Shown one piece after another: positions 1 through 10,236 of a DNA stretch of 64,000 nucleotides. The stretch is from Locusta migratoria. Lineage: Eukaryota > Arthropoda > Insecta > Orthoptera > Acrididae. The notes below the pieces were generated by a model. The model saw nothing but the letters and a program-made list of their open reading frames with translations. It was not told the DNA's origin and ran no database searches. The stretch lies in the NCBI GenBank assembly GCA_026315105.1, contig CM048745.1, positions 283,569,747 through 283,633,746 on the forward strand, read 5' to 3'. The position numbers and the translations under genes are program-made. Each line of letters begins with the position of its first letter. The first letter of the stretch is position 1.

Positions 1-44
1 GTTAAAGAGCTATTACAAATATGACTGAGAATCCTACTTGTCTC

Positions 45-425
45 CTAGGAACAAGTTTTTAATACCCTGCTGGAAATGCCATCAATTCCATATGACCGTT
101 TACTCTTGAGAGAGTTTATTATTTTCCTAATTTCTGAAGGAGAGGTGGGTGGAATTTCAATTGTGTCAAATTGTGTGGGTATGGCCTCTTCCATTAATTG
201 CCTTGCTCCTTCTAATGAACATTTAGATCCTATTTTCTCTACAGCATTTAAAAAGTAATCATTAAAAATGTTTTCAACTTCTGACTTTTTGTTAATAAAG
301 TTTTCATTTGTTTTGATGGTAATACCCTCTTCCTCTGCTCTTGGATGTCCTGTCTGCCTTTTAATAATATTCAAAATTGTTTTAATTTTGTTATCAGAGG
401 AGCTAATCTCAGACATGGTGCACAT
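45..425 (-). pseudogene. LINE A ORF2, reverse transcriptase N-terminus
   Basis: The segment contains EIRKIINSLKSKRSYGIDGIS, the first RT block of Jockey/CR1-like LINEs, after the linker KIKTILNIIKRQTG. It ends in a stop near the window edge. It is clearly related to the fragment at 36,450-37,400. Confidence 0.65.
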
Positions 426-558
426 GCTTCTTGATTTTTTTATAACTTTTCTTAATGTAGCACAGTAGTTTTTATAATATTTTATTGTGTCTGGGTTGTT
501 ACTCTTTCTTGCGGACAGATATAGTTCCCTTTTTCGGTTACAAGATATTTTTATTCTT

Positions 559-1523
559 TTAGTAAGCCATAGTTTTTTTGCATGGTTTCTTACAATTAAA
601 TTTTACTATTTTCTTGGGGAAACAGATATCAGATACCCTTACAAATGTATCATGAAAAAAGTTATATTTAAAATTAACATCATCTTCCTTATAAACCTCA
701 TCCCAGTCTAACTGCTGTAGACTTTCTTTGAAATTTCTAGTTTTTAAGTCCTTAATTGAGCACACAGTTCTGGAGGAATGTTTCGAATTACTGAACGGAG
801 CTATGTCATATACTGTTACTAACTGTGCACCATGATCAGAAAGACCATTCTCAACGGGACAAGCATTTATGTTGTTAAACTTCAATATATTGCTGTCCTT
901 TACTACCTTAGTAGGAAAATCAATAACAGATGTTAGATTGAATGAGCAAAGTAAGACTTCCAGGTCTTTCTTCCTATTACACTCTTTCAGTGAATCTACA
1001 TTGAAATCACAACAAATAATAATTTGCTTCCCCCTATCTGACAAATAGCACAACGAGGCATCCAAGTTTTCCAGAAATAACTGAAAGTTTCCTGAAGCGG
1101 ACCTATATACTGTTACAATTATATTAAAAGATAATCATCATTGAGTTTAAGCTGGCAGGAACATGCTTCAATATGCTGCTCTACACAAAACTTTTTTGTT
1201 TCTAAATTTTTGACACTGTGATAGCTTTTGACATATATGGCAACTCCTCCTCTTACCTTATTATCTCTACTTACATTTGAAGCTAATTTATATCCACTGA
1301 TATTCACATTTTCCATACCAGTGACAATGTGATGCTCAGACAAGCATAGTATATCTATTACATAATCAATTTCTATATCATCTAAACAAACCAAAAGCTC
1401 ATCTATTTTATTCTTTAGTCTCCCAATATTCTGGTGAAAGATAGTAACTTTTTTTACTTTTCTGAGAAACTTTTGATTTTCAACATTTTTAGCACCTACC
1501 TGCCTGAGCTTCTCACTGCCCAC
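559..1523 (-). pseudogene. LINE A ORF2, APE endonuclease
   Basis: Two frames carry endonuclease blocks: FHQNIGRLKNKIDEL and LCLSEHH at the N-terminal side, GGVAIYVK, then CDFNVD and GLSDHGAQL (the SDH catalytic block). A frameshift near 1,070-1,120 and a loss before the INACPVENG block inactivate it. Confidence 0.7.
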
Positions 1524-1835
1524 TGAGTTTAGCCTAAAAAAGAAGTACTTCCATGAATTGCAGTGTCTCCCCTTAAGGATTTTGCTATCAACCCAGCTAG
1601 TTTCCCCTTCCCTTTTCTATTCAGATGCGGGCCATGCCCACCTATCAATAGCATCATCAGGAACCAAACCTATGTCTGACAGTGTAACCACCCTAAGCAG
1701 TTGATCAAGCTCCATATTGACCCTCCTGACAGAGCAGTTCAATTGGGGTCTATCATACCACATGAAAACAGGAAACAGTCCAACATTTGTCTGGGTCGTT
1801 GCAGAAGATATTTTATACAGGTCACACTCAATACT

Positions 1836-2045
1836 CTAGCCCTGATCCCTATCAATGCTGTTTCCCACCCCAGCCTCTATCACAACATGATCCTCTTTTG
1901 TGAAACCCCTATACAAGGATCCTATATCCTCTACCACCTGCCTAAGACCTGCACTGGGCTTGAAAAAGTTTGTGACCTGGTACCTGTCACCTAATTTTTC
2001 CTTAAAAATCTGGCCCACAACTCTTCCATGGCTACTGCCTAACAA
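1836..2045 (-). pseudogene. LINE A ORF1 fragment, SGNH/esterase-like
   Basis: About 69 codons starting LGSSHGRVVG with a later DHVVI...GVGNSIDRD. This resembles the G-x-S-H-x-R block of SGNH-like domains found in ORF1 of some LINEs. It is cut by stops on both sides. A nearly identical copy lies at 4,377-4,586. Confidence 0.55.
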
Positions 2046-2252
2046 CAGAAATTTCCTCTTACTATCTACTTAAAAACTATTGGTTTCCTAGTGAAAGTCT
2101 GTTGATTCCTAACTGCACCTACTTCTAAATTAGCCTCTTCCTCACTTCATTGTGGTAGCTAGGCAAATCTGTGTGTTGTGCCAATTGTGAAGCTGTCAGG
2201 AACTATACATTCTCTGTGGCCCCTGTTCCATGCTACCACTTCCCACCCGTGC

Positions 2253-2560
2253 TCACCTTTCTCCCCCCCTCCCCTCCCTTAACCTCCTAAGTTCCTCCCT
2301 AGCACTGACAAGTTCAGCCTGAAGGGCTCTAATCTTCCCTTCCTGCTGTTCAACTGTTTTTCTGTCCCTTGAACACACTTTGAAAAACAAAGGAAGAGAC
2401 TCGTTTGCTTCCCTCTTTCCCACACCGCTACATCCCCCCCCCCCCCCCCCAATGAAACCACTTGTCACAACAGCTGCATTGAAACCCAAAATGAACAAAC
2501 CCACTGCAGCTCAAACACATTACATTCATGATTGTTACGCACATTTGTGTTTGTGTATGT
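2253..2560 (-). pseudogene. LINE A ORF1 fragment, PHD-like finger plus coiled coil
   Basis: Minus-strand frames give CLSCSG...CSCCDKWFHW (Cys/His pattern of a PHD-type finger), then a Glu/Arg-rich heptad-like segment (KIRALQAELVSAREELRRLRE). A poly-C run at about 2,434-2,451 lies inside the finger and shifts the frame, so the reading frame is broken. Confidence 0.5.
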
Positions 2561-2573
2561 GTGTGTGTGGGTG

Positions 2574-2777
2574 TGTGTTTGTTTACCCTCCTTTTTTTCC
2601 CCCCAAGGTAAGTCTTTCCTATTCCGAGATTGGAATGACTCCTTACACACTCCCTTAAAACCCTCATCATTTCCTTTTCCCACTCCTTCCCTTCTGCCTG
2701 ACGAAGCTTAAAAAATAGACGAAGATTACTCACCAGGCGAAGGAACACAGGTGTGACAGCAGCACAAATAAAAACAC

Positions 2778-2817
<40 letters not shown>

Positions 2818-2945
2818 CTAGCTTTCGCAGCCTAGCTGCTTTGTCAGGCAGAAGGGAAGGAGAGGGAAAAGGAAATGATGAGGGTTTTAAGGGAGTGGGT
2901 AAGGAGTGATTCCAATCCAGGAACAGGAAACACTTATCTTGGGGG
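2574..2945. repeat. Penelope-derived palindrome P1 (plus arm truncated)
   Basis: A plus-strand arm (2,583-2,707) ends inside the CTGACGAAGCTT motif and switches directly to a minus-strand arm (2,708-2,945) with the CA repeat and the GCAGC/GCTGC stem. A poly-G run follows at about 2,941-2,959. The same structure is in the duplicate at 5,160-5,520. Confidence 0.75.
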
Positions 2946-3052
2946 GGGGGGGGGGGGGAAGGAGGATAAACAAATATACACACACACACACACACACACA
3001 CATACATTTACACAGATGCAAGTACACCTACATACTGTAGAAAGCAACCTAC

Positions 3053-4258
3053 ATACTGTAGAAAGCAACACACATACAAGCTTTCGCAATCGTTGGTCGC
3101 TTCTTGAAGATAAAAGGAAAAAAGGGGAGGAGAAAGGGAAGGATATGGGTTTTAAGAAAGTGGAAAAGGAGTCATTCTAATCTGAGGAGTGGTAGGAGTT
3201 ACCTTAGGGGAGAAAAAGGAAGGTAAACAAATACACACACATTCATACACATCCAAACTCCCACACACCTAGACAGACATTTGTAAAAAGCAAAGAAGTT
3301 GGACAGAGATACCACTGGAGGCAGAGGATCTGTCCACAGAACCAAGTCGAAGATGCTAAAATTAGTGGGCGGGAATTTGAATTTTGCAGAGGTAGAGACC
3401 AGGTGGGCAATGGGAGGAGAGAATAAGCTGAAGGGCAAGTTCCCATCTCCGGAGTTCTGAAAGGTTGGTGTCGGTGGGAAGTATCCAGATAACCCGGACG
3501 GTGTAACACTGCGCCAAGATGTGCTGGCCGTGCACCAAGGGATGTTTAGCCACAGGGTGATCTTCATTACCAACAAACATTGTCTGCCTATGACCATTCA
3601 TGCGAATGGACAGTTTGTTGCTGGTCATTCCCACATAGAACGCTTCACAGTGCAAGCATGTCAGTTGGTAAATCACGTGGGTGCTATCACAACTGGCTCT
3701 GCACTTGATTGCGCACACCTTCCGGGTTACTGGACTGGAGTAAGTGGTGGTGGAAGGGTGCATAGGGCAGGTTTTACAACGGGGGTGGTTGCATTGGTAG
3801 GAGTCAGAGGGTAGGGAAGGTGGTTTGGGGATTTCATAGGGATAGACTAGGAGGTTACAAAGGTTAGGTGGGCGGAGGAAAGACACTCTTGGTGGTGTGG
3901 GAGGGACGCATTAAGGATGGATCTCATTTCGGGGCAGGATTTAAGGAAGTCGTACCCTTGCTGGAGAGCCACATTCAGAGTCCGCTCCCGTCCCGGAAAG
4001 TATCCGGTGACAAAAGGGGCACTTCTGGGGTTCTTCGGTGGAAGGTTCTGGATTTGGTGGGATGAGGAGGTGGCTCTGGTAATTTGCTTCTGAACCTGAT
4101 CAGGGGGATAGCTGCAGGATGTGAAAGCTGTTATTAGGTTATTGGTGTATTGGTTCAGGGATTCGGGACTGGAGCAGACTCTTTTGCCACGAAGACCTAA
4201 GCTGTAGGGAAGGGAACGTTTGATGTGGAATGGATGGCAGCTGTTGTTTGTTGGTTGG
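3053..4258 (-). mobile_element. Penelope-like element copy A (RT thumb and GIY-YIG nuclease)
   Basis: The minus-strand GIY-YIG domain (3,362-3,886) contains VIYQLTCLHCEAFYVGMT and LSIRMNGHR, preceded by CKTCPMHPS and a PPNLCNLL block. Upstream to about 4,235 the frames read SLPYSLGLRGKRVCS, the segment joining the RT thumb to the nuclease in Penelope-like elements. The 5' end is cut by the LINE A duplicate. The 3' part carries a CTTGAAGA-type version of the stem motif and a CA/TG tract. Confidence 0.75.
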
Positions 4259-4259
4259 T

Positions 4260-5091
4260 GACCCTCCTGACAGAGCAGTTCAATTGGGGTCTATCATACC
4301 ACATGAAAACAGGAAACAGTCCAACATTTGTCTGGGTCGTTGCAGAAGATATTTTATACAGGTCACACTCAATACTCTAGCCCTGATCCCTATCAATGCT
4401 GTTTCCCACCCCAGCCTCTATCACAACATGATCCTCTTTTGTGAAACCCCTACACAAGGATCCTATATCCTCTACCACCTGCCTAAGACCTGCACTGGGC
4501 TTGAAAAAGTTTGTGACCTGGTACCTGTCACCTAATTTTTCCTTAAAAATCTGGCCCACAACTCTTCCATGGCTACTGCCTAACAACAGAAATTTCCTCT
4601 TACTATCTACTTAAAAACCATTGGTTTCCTAGTGAAAGTCTGTTGATTCCTAACTGCACCTACTTCTAAATTAGCCTCTTCCTCACTTCATTGTGGTAGC
4701 TAGGCAAATCTGTGTGTTGTGCCAATTGTGAAGCTGTCAGGAACTATACATTCTCTGTGGCCCCTGTTCCATGCTACCACTTCCCACCCGTGCTCACCTT
4801 TCTCCCCCCCTCCCCTCCCTTAACCTCCTAAGTTCCTCCCTAGCACTGACAAGTTCAGCCTGAAGGGCTCTAATCTTCCCTTCCTGCTGTTCAACTGTTT
4901 TTCTGTCCCTTGAACACACTTTGAAAAACAAAGGAAGAGACTCGTTTGCTTCCCTCTTTCCCACACCGCTACATCCCCCCCCCCCCCCCAATGAAACCAC
5001 TTGTCACAACAGCTGCATTGAAACCCAAAATGAACAAACCCACTGCAGCTCAAACACATTACATTCATGATTGTTACGCACATTTGTGTTT

Positions 5092-5144
<53 letters not shown>

Positions 5145-5353
5145 TGTGTTTGTTTACCCTCCTTTTTTTCCCCCCAAGGTAAGTCTTTCCTATTCCGAGA
5201 TTGGAATGACTCCTTACACACTCCCTTAAAACCCTCATCATTTCCTTTTCCCACTCCTTCCCTTCTGCCTGACGAAGCTTAAAAAATAGACGAAGATTAC
5301 TCACCAGGCGAAGGAACACAGGTGTGACAGCAGCACAAATAAAAACACAACAC

Positions 5354-5389
<36 letters not shown>

Positions 5390-5410
5390 CTAGCTTTCGC
5401 AGCCTAGCTG
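4260..5410. repeat. Direct duplication, copy 2 (LINE A ORF1 fragment and Penelope junction)
   Basis: Second copy of 1,719-2,840. The TG tract at 5,098-5,140 is much longer than in copy 1 and the poly-C run is slightly shorter. Its left edge abuts the truncated RT region of Penelope copy A, so the breakpoint is at 4,259/4,260. Confidence 0.9.
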
Positions 5411-5870
5411 CTTCATCAGGCAGAAGGGAAGGAGAGGGAAAAGGAAATGATGAGGGTTTTAAGGAAGGGGGTAAGGAGCCATTCTAATCCCGGGACAGGA
5501 AAGACTTACCTTGGGGGAAAAAATGGAGGGTAGACTACAGTTCTACAGTATGTCTGCCTAAGTGTACTTGTGTCGGTGTAAATGTGTGGGTGTGTGTGCA
5601 TTTGTCTACCCTCCATTTTTTCCCCCAAGGTAAGTCTTTCCTGTCCCGGGATTGGAATGGCTCCTTACCCCCCTTCCTTAAAACCCTCATCATTTCCTTT
5701 TCCCTCTCCTTCCCTTCTGCCTGATGAAGCAGCTAGGCTGCGAAAGCTAGCGTTTATGTGTGTGTGTCTGTGTGTTTATTTGTTGCTATCACTGCCTGTG
5801 CCCCTTCGCCTGGTAAGTGTACTTCATCTATTTTTTACGTATATTTTTCCTGTTAAGCATTTTTCCTCTA
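5281..5870. repeat. Penelope-derived palindrome P2
   Basis: Minus arm 5,286-5,520 and plus arm about 5,605-5,870 in inverted orientation around a spacer. Both arms have the GCAGC-TAG-GCTGC stem, the cccgggacagg block, a TG/CA run and a terminal attttt-ttcctg tail. Confidence 0.8.
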
Positions 5871-5884
5871 TAATATATATATAT

Positions 5885-6323
5885 GACGAAGATTACTCAC
5901 CAGGCGAAGGAGCACAGGTGTGACAGCATCACAAATAAATAAATGAATACACACACACACACACAATCGCAAGCTTTCGCAACCCAGTTGCGTCTTCAGG
6001 CAGTAGGGAAGGAGAGGGAAAAGGAAATGATGAGGGTTTTAAGGAAGGGGGTAAGGAGCCATTCCAATCCCGGGAGAGGAAAGACTTACCTTGGGGGAAA
6101 AAATTTTTTTTTCCCCCAAGGTAAGTCTTTCCTCTCCCGGGATTGGAATGGCTCCTTACCCCCTTCCTTAAAACCCTCATCATTTCCTTTTCCCTCTCCT
6201 TCCCTACTGCCTGAAGACGCAACTGGGTTGCGAAAGCTTGCGATTGTGTGTGTATGTGTATTCATTTATTTATTTGTGATGCTGTCACACCTGTGCTCCT
6301 TCGCCTGGTGAGTAATCTTCGTC
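5885..6323. repeat. Penelope-derived palindrome P3 (near-perfect, centre about 6,105)
   Basis: Two arms of about 215 bp meet head to head at an A/T run flanked by ggggg and ccccc. The arms share variants absent from the neighbouring palindromes: stem GCAAC-TGG-GTTGC, cccgggagagg and gcttgcgattg. The outer ends are followed by TA repeats. Confidence 0.92.
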
Positions 6324-6374
6324 TATTTTTTATATTTTATTTTTCCTGCTAGGAATTTTTCGTCTTAATAATCG

Positions 6375-6377
<3 letters not shown>

Positions 6378-6440
<63 letters not shown>
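6378..6440. repeat. (AT)n microsatellite
   Basis: About 60 bp of pure AT alternation between palindrome P3 and Penelope copy B. Similar AT tracts lie at about 7,287-7,340 and 8,262-8,303, always next to Penelope unit ends. Confidence 0.95.
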
Positions 6441-6447
<7 letters not shown>

Positions 6448-7281
6448 AAAGAGATGACTTACCAAAAGGACCGGCTCGTCGAGAGAAACAAATAAAATCA
6501 CACACAAACACACATACAAGCTTTCGCCACCACTGGCAGCTTCTTCAGGAAAAAGAGGAGAAAAGGGGAGGAAAAGGGAAGGATATGGGTTTTAAGGAAG
6601 TGGAAAAGGAGTTATTCCAATCCCAGGAGTGGAAGGACTTACCTTAGGGGAAAAAAAGGAAGGTAAACAAATACACACACACTCAGACATATCGAAACGC
6701 AAGCACACCTAGACAGACATTTGTGAAAAGCAAAGAAGTTGGACAGAGATACCAATTGAGGCAGAGGCTCTGTCCACAGAACCCAGGCAAAGATGCTAAA
6801 GATAGTAGGCGGGAATTTGAGTTAGCGGAGATTGAGACCAGGTGGGCAACGGGAGGAAAGAATAAGCTGAAGGGCAAGTTCCCATCTCCGGAGTTCTGAA
6901 AGGTTGGTGTCGGTGGGAAGTATCCAGATAACCCGGATGGTGTAACACTGTGCCAAGATGTGCTGGCCGTGCACCAAGGCATGTTTAGCCACAGGGTGAT
7001 CCTCATTACCAACAAACACTGTCTGCCTGTGACCGTTCATGCGAATGGATAGTTTGTTGCTGGTCATTCCCACATAGAACGCTTCACAGTGCAGGCATGT
7101 TAGTTGGTAAATCACGTGGGTGCTATCGCAAGTGGCTCTGCCCTTGATCGTGTACACCTTCCGGGTTACTGGACTGGAGTAAGTGGTGGTGGAAGGGTGC
7201 ATAGGGCAGGTTTTACAACGGGAGCGGTTGCATGGGTAGGAGCCAGAGGGTAGGGAAGGTGGTTTGGGGGTTTCATAGGGA
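6441..7281 (-). mobile_element. Penelope-like element copy B (GIY-YIG 3' end)
   Basis: The minus strand encodes the GIY-YIG domain (6,822-7,202) with KVYTIKGRATCDSTHVIYQLTC and FYVGMT...IRMNGHR, better preserved than copy A. Downstream come a pyrimidine-rich tract, the CTGAAGA-stem-GAAAGC motif, a TG stretch and the terminal block GGTAAGTCATCTC. AT microsatellites flank both sides. Confidence 0.75.
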
Positions 7282-7286
7282 TATAT

Positions 7287-7340
<54 letters not shown>

Positions 7341-7347
<7 letters not shown>

Positions 7348-7650
7348 AAAGAGATGACTTACCAAAAGGACCGGCTCGTTGAGAGAAACAAATAAAATAA
7401 CACACAAACACACATACAAGCTTTCGCCACCACTGGCAGCTTCTTCAGGAAAAAGAGGAAAAAAGAGGAGGAAAAGGGAAGGATATGGGTTTTCCTTAAA
7501 ACCCATATCCTTCCCTTTTCCTCCCCTTTTCTCCTCTTTTTCCTGATGAAGCTGCCAGTGGTGGCGAAAGCTTGTATGTGTGTTTGTGTGTTATTTTATT
7601 TGTTTCTCTCGACGAGCCGGTCCTTTTGGTAAGTCATCTCTTTTCTATTT
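7341..7650. repeat. Penelope-derived palindrome P4 (centre about 7,495)
   Basis: Arms of about 155 bp meet at ggttttccttaaaacc. Both carry the GCTGCC-AGT-GGTGGC stem subfamily and the cgacgagccgg block (cgttgag in the left arm). It lies next to copy B, separated by AT repeats. Confidence 0.92.
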
Positions 7651-7734
7651 TTATTTTTATTTATCCCACCGGGAAAGTTTCCCTCTATAATTTTCGTTTA
7701 TATATATATATATATAGGAAAAATTCCTAAAAGG

Positions 7735-8259
7735 AAAAATATACGTAAAAAATAGAAGAAGTCACTTACCAGGCGAAAGGGCACAGGCAGTAATAGCAAC
7801 AAATAAACACACAGACACACAAAAATGCTAGCTTTCGCAGCCTAGCTGCTTCATCAGGCAGAAGGGAAGGAGAGGGAAAAGGAAATGATGAGGGTTTTAA
7901 GGAAGGGGGTAAGGAGCCATTCCAATCCCGGGACAGGAAAGACTTACCTTGGGGGAACTGTCTACAGTTCTACAGTATGTCTGCCTAAGTGTACTTGTGT
8001 CTGTGTAAATGTGTGGGTGTATATGCATTTATTTACCTTCCATTTTTTCCCCCAAGGTAAGTCTTTCCTGTCCCGGGATTGGAATGGCTCCTTACCCCCT
8101 TCCTTAAAACCCTCATCATTTCCTTTTCCCTCTCCTTCCCTTCTGCCTGATGAAGCAGCTAGGCTGTGAAAGCTAGCATTTTTGTGTGTCTGTGTGTTTA
8201 TTTGTTGCTATTACTGCCTGTGCCCTTTCGCCTGGTAAGTGACTTCTTCTATTTTTTAC

Positions 8260-8265
<6 letters not shown>
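7735..8265. repeat. Penelope-derived palindrome P5
   Basis: Arms of about 215 bp (7,740-7,956 and 8,051-8,265) flank a 95-bp spacer. Both arms share cgaaagggcacaggcagtaat (in opposite orientations), distinct from P1-P3. It ends in an AT tract. Confidence 0.9.
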
Positions 8266-8301
<36 letters not shown>

Positions 8302-8305
<4 letters not shown>

Positions 8306-8917
8306 TGTCCCAGCTATCTTGTCCACCCAAAATATCTCTGGAACAATAACAGCTATTGGAAAATGACTTTCACCGGTATCAATGTACGGCTGGGGCCCAT
8401 GAATGTACATATTTGGAAACATTCTAAAACGAAAGCAAATGTGTTTTTCAACACAAACTTATGTTTTTTTTAAATGGACACACTATATTTTTTCGTCAGC
8501 AACCCATAGCACGACAAATCACATAAATAATGGTGTTAATTGCATCGCAATATTCCAATTACATTATGAGATATTGCGAGACTCGGGCAAGTACCCCATG
8601 CTGCTCAGGACGTGCGCGTATTTCAATCGTCAACTTTGCGTTGCAATATCTCGGATGTAATTGGAATATTGCGATGCAATCAACGCCATTGTTTATGTGA
8701 TTTGTCATGCTATGGATTGCTGAAGAAAAAATATAGGGTGTCCATTAAAAAAAAAAACATAAGTTTGTGTTAAAAAACACATTTACTTTCATTTTAGAAT
8801 GTTTCCAAATATGTACATTCATGGGCCACAGCCGTACATTGATACCGGTTAAAGTCGTTTTCCAATAGCTGTTATTGTTCCAGAGATATTTTGGGTGGAC
8901 AATACAGCTGGGACATA
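8302..8917. mobile_element. Fold-back (long-TIR) non-autonomous element
   Basis: Inverted arms of about 270-290 bp begin at ggtgtcccagctatcttg and end at caatacagctgggacata. The two arms match almost throughout, leaving a short asymmetric centre near 8,575-8,640. No coding capacity is visible. It is inserted at, or next to, the AT repeat, probably with a TA-type target. Confidence 0.85.
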
Positions 8918-10119
8918 TAAACTATTTTCACAGCAACATGTTGAGCTGAACATAGTTGTGACATCAGCTAAGATTCCTGTGTAATTTGTGAAAGTCTTCC
9001 GCGTTAAGATAGCAATACTGTCTTACAAATTTGTGATATTACAATATCAGTCCTTGAGTAGTGTACTGTTATGGTTTTGCAAATCTATTTCTGAAGGATC
9101 AGTATGTGGCACAACTAAATCAAAGTGCTAAACTGTTTAAAGTTTATTTTAGGCTGAAAGTCTTGCTAGAGGTATGCAACCTCGATGATATATTTTTTTA
9201 ATGATTCTGAAATTGCTAGTGTGTTAGTGAACACTAAGACAACTTGAGTGAGTACAGAATATTCCACTGTATCTCGAGTAGAGCAGAACCATGCTGTCAT
9301 TAAATATAGTGGTGAGACTACAGAATTCAACCCATTTATTGTTATGGGGAATGGTAACTATGTTCATTATAGTGAACTATGGTGGCAAAAATCAGGTAAT
9401 TGTAATTCTTTTTGCACACATTATCTGTGACTCAGGAAAATGGTGTGGATTAAAGTATTTTGCTGGAAATCATTCACTTTTATTGTTATATGAATCACAT
9501 GAACATTGTTTAAATTGGATTCCATTATCTGGAGGGGTGTGCTCAACGGCGACAAAGTCACTTTTATCAATAATGAAAGGAGCAGCATTAGCCATAAAAT
9601 CTTTTGCTTTATTCAGGCAAATTGATTTTGGTTTTCCAAGAAACCATCTTCAGTGCTGTCAGCAAGTTCAAAACAGCTCCTTTCATTATTGATAAAACAT
9701 GAACGTTGATCGTGAGAATGTAGTTGTCCAGTACCAAAAGCTGCAGCATTGTGGTGGGTGGTAGGGGGGGGGGGGGGGGGATGGCTCTAGAACCTGCAGT
9801 TTAGACATCATTATGAATGCCTGTTGAAAGCTATCTTTCTGAAAGGTAATAACAAATTACATGGTATAATTGGAAGATTTCTCAGAATTTAATGAACATT
9901 TTTTGATATCCTAAGTTTTCCATACTACAGTGAGGAATTTCTCATTATTGAAGGAACACTGAATTTCTTCTTTTGCAGCTGATCACTTTCAAAATGACAT
10001 GGAAACATGGAGAGTTACATTGCTTTAATACATACATCAAGGATTTGTACCATGCGAAAGCTACAGGTTCTACCTGTACGGATTTAACTATGAGTTTTTT
10101 TTATTGTTATTTTTTACAG
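8918..10119. other. Intron, mostly unassigned
   Basis: AT-rich intron ahead of exon 1 with no convincing coding exon. It holds a short inverted repeat (9,560-9,583 and 9,676-9,697) and a G-run at about 9,762-9,780. Confidence 0.5.
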
Positions 10120-10236
10120 CTAAGAACAGCAGCAAATCCAATGAGCTCATATCTAGTACAAGACATAAAGGCTGGGGAATTGTTGCAAGTACGAGTTTCA
10201 CACATTAATTCACCAACAAGCCTCTATGTTCAGAGG
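10120..10236 (+). CDS. RNF17: RNF17-like exon 1 of visible part
   Basis: 39 codons, phase 0 at both ends, between a T-rich acceptor (tttttacag) and the donor gtaagc. It encodes the start of Tudor module I (GELLQVRVSHINSPTSLYVQR), the usual first beta strands of an extended Tudor domain. The frame stays open upstream to 9,973, so the acceptor is chosen by the pyrimidine tract and family homology. The upstream exon is not in the window. Confidence 0.8.

Larger units (their letters stand above)
1..2560 (-). mobile_element. Non-LTR retrotransposon (LINE A, ORF1 and 5' half of ORF2)
   Basis: Minus-strand order from 5' to 3': PHD-like zinc finger and coiled coil (ORF1), SGNH-like segment (ORF1), APE endonuclease and the start of the RT (ORF2), running off the left edge. 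The two-ORF layout and RT N-terminus fit the Jockey/CR1/L2 group. Many frame breaks make it inactive. Its 5' end fuses to Penelope-like sequence at a (TG)n tract near 2,560. Confidence 0.75.
1719..2840. repeat. Direct duplication, copy 1
   Basis: Nearly identical to 4,260-5,410. It contains the LINE A ORF1 part plus the junction to Penelope-like sequence. Differences seen are a few substitutions and lengths of the poly-C and TG/CA runs, so the duplication is recent. Confidence 0.9.

Noticed and set aside
2428..3007. Open frames rich in Cys-Val or Thr-His repeats over TG/CA tracts (also near 5,067-5,382, 13,709, 18,021, 24,229, 34,186)
   Set aside because: These are translations of microsatellites, not genes.
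2574..8265. CRISPR array or satellite interpretation of the repeated units
   Set aside because: Units are inverted pairs of 150-220 bp with GIY-YIG coding relatives, not short direct repeats with unique spacers.
9151..9169. Possible micro-exon between tttattttag and gtatgc
   Set aside because: Only 19 nt with no protein evidence and no known phase from an upstream exon.
9973..10119. Open frame continuous with exon 1 and an alternative acceptor-like cttcttttgcag ending at 9,979
   Set aside because: The sequence between 9,980 and 10,119 does not look like Tudor-linker protein, and the acceptor at 10,118-10,119 has a much better T tract. An alternative longer exon is possible but unsupported.
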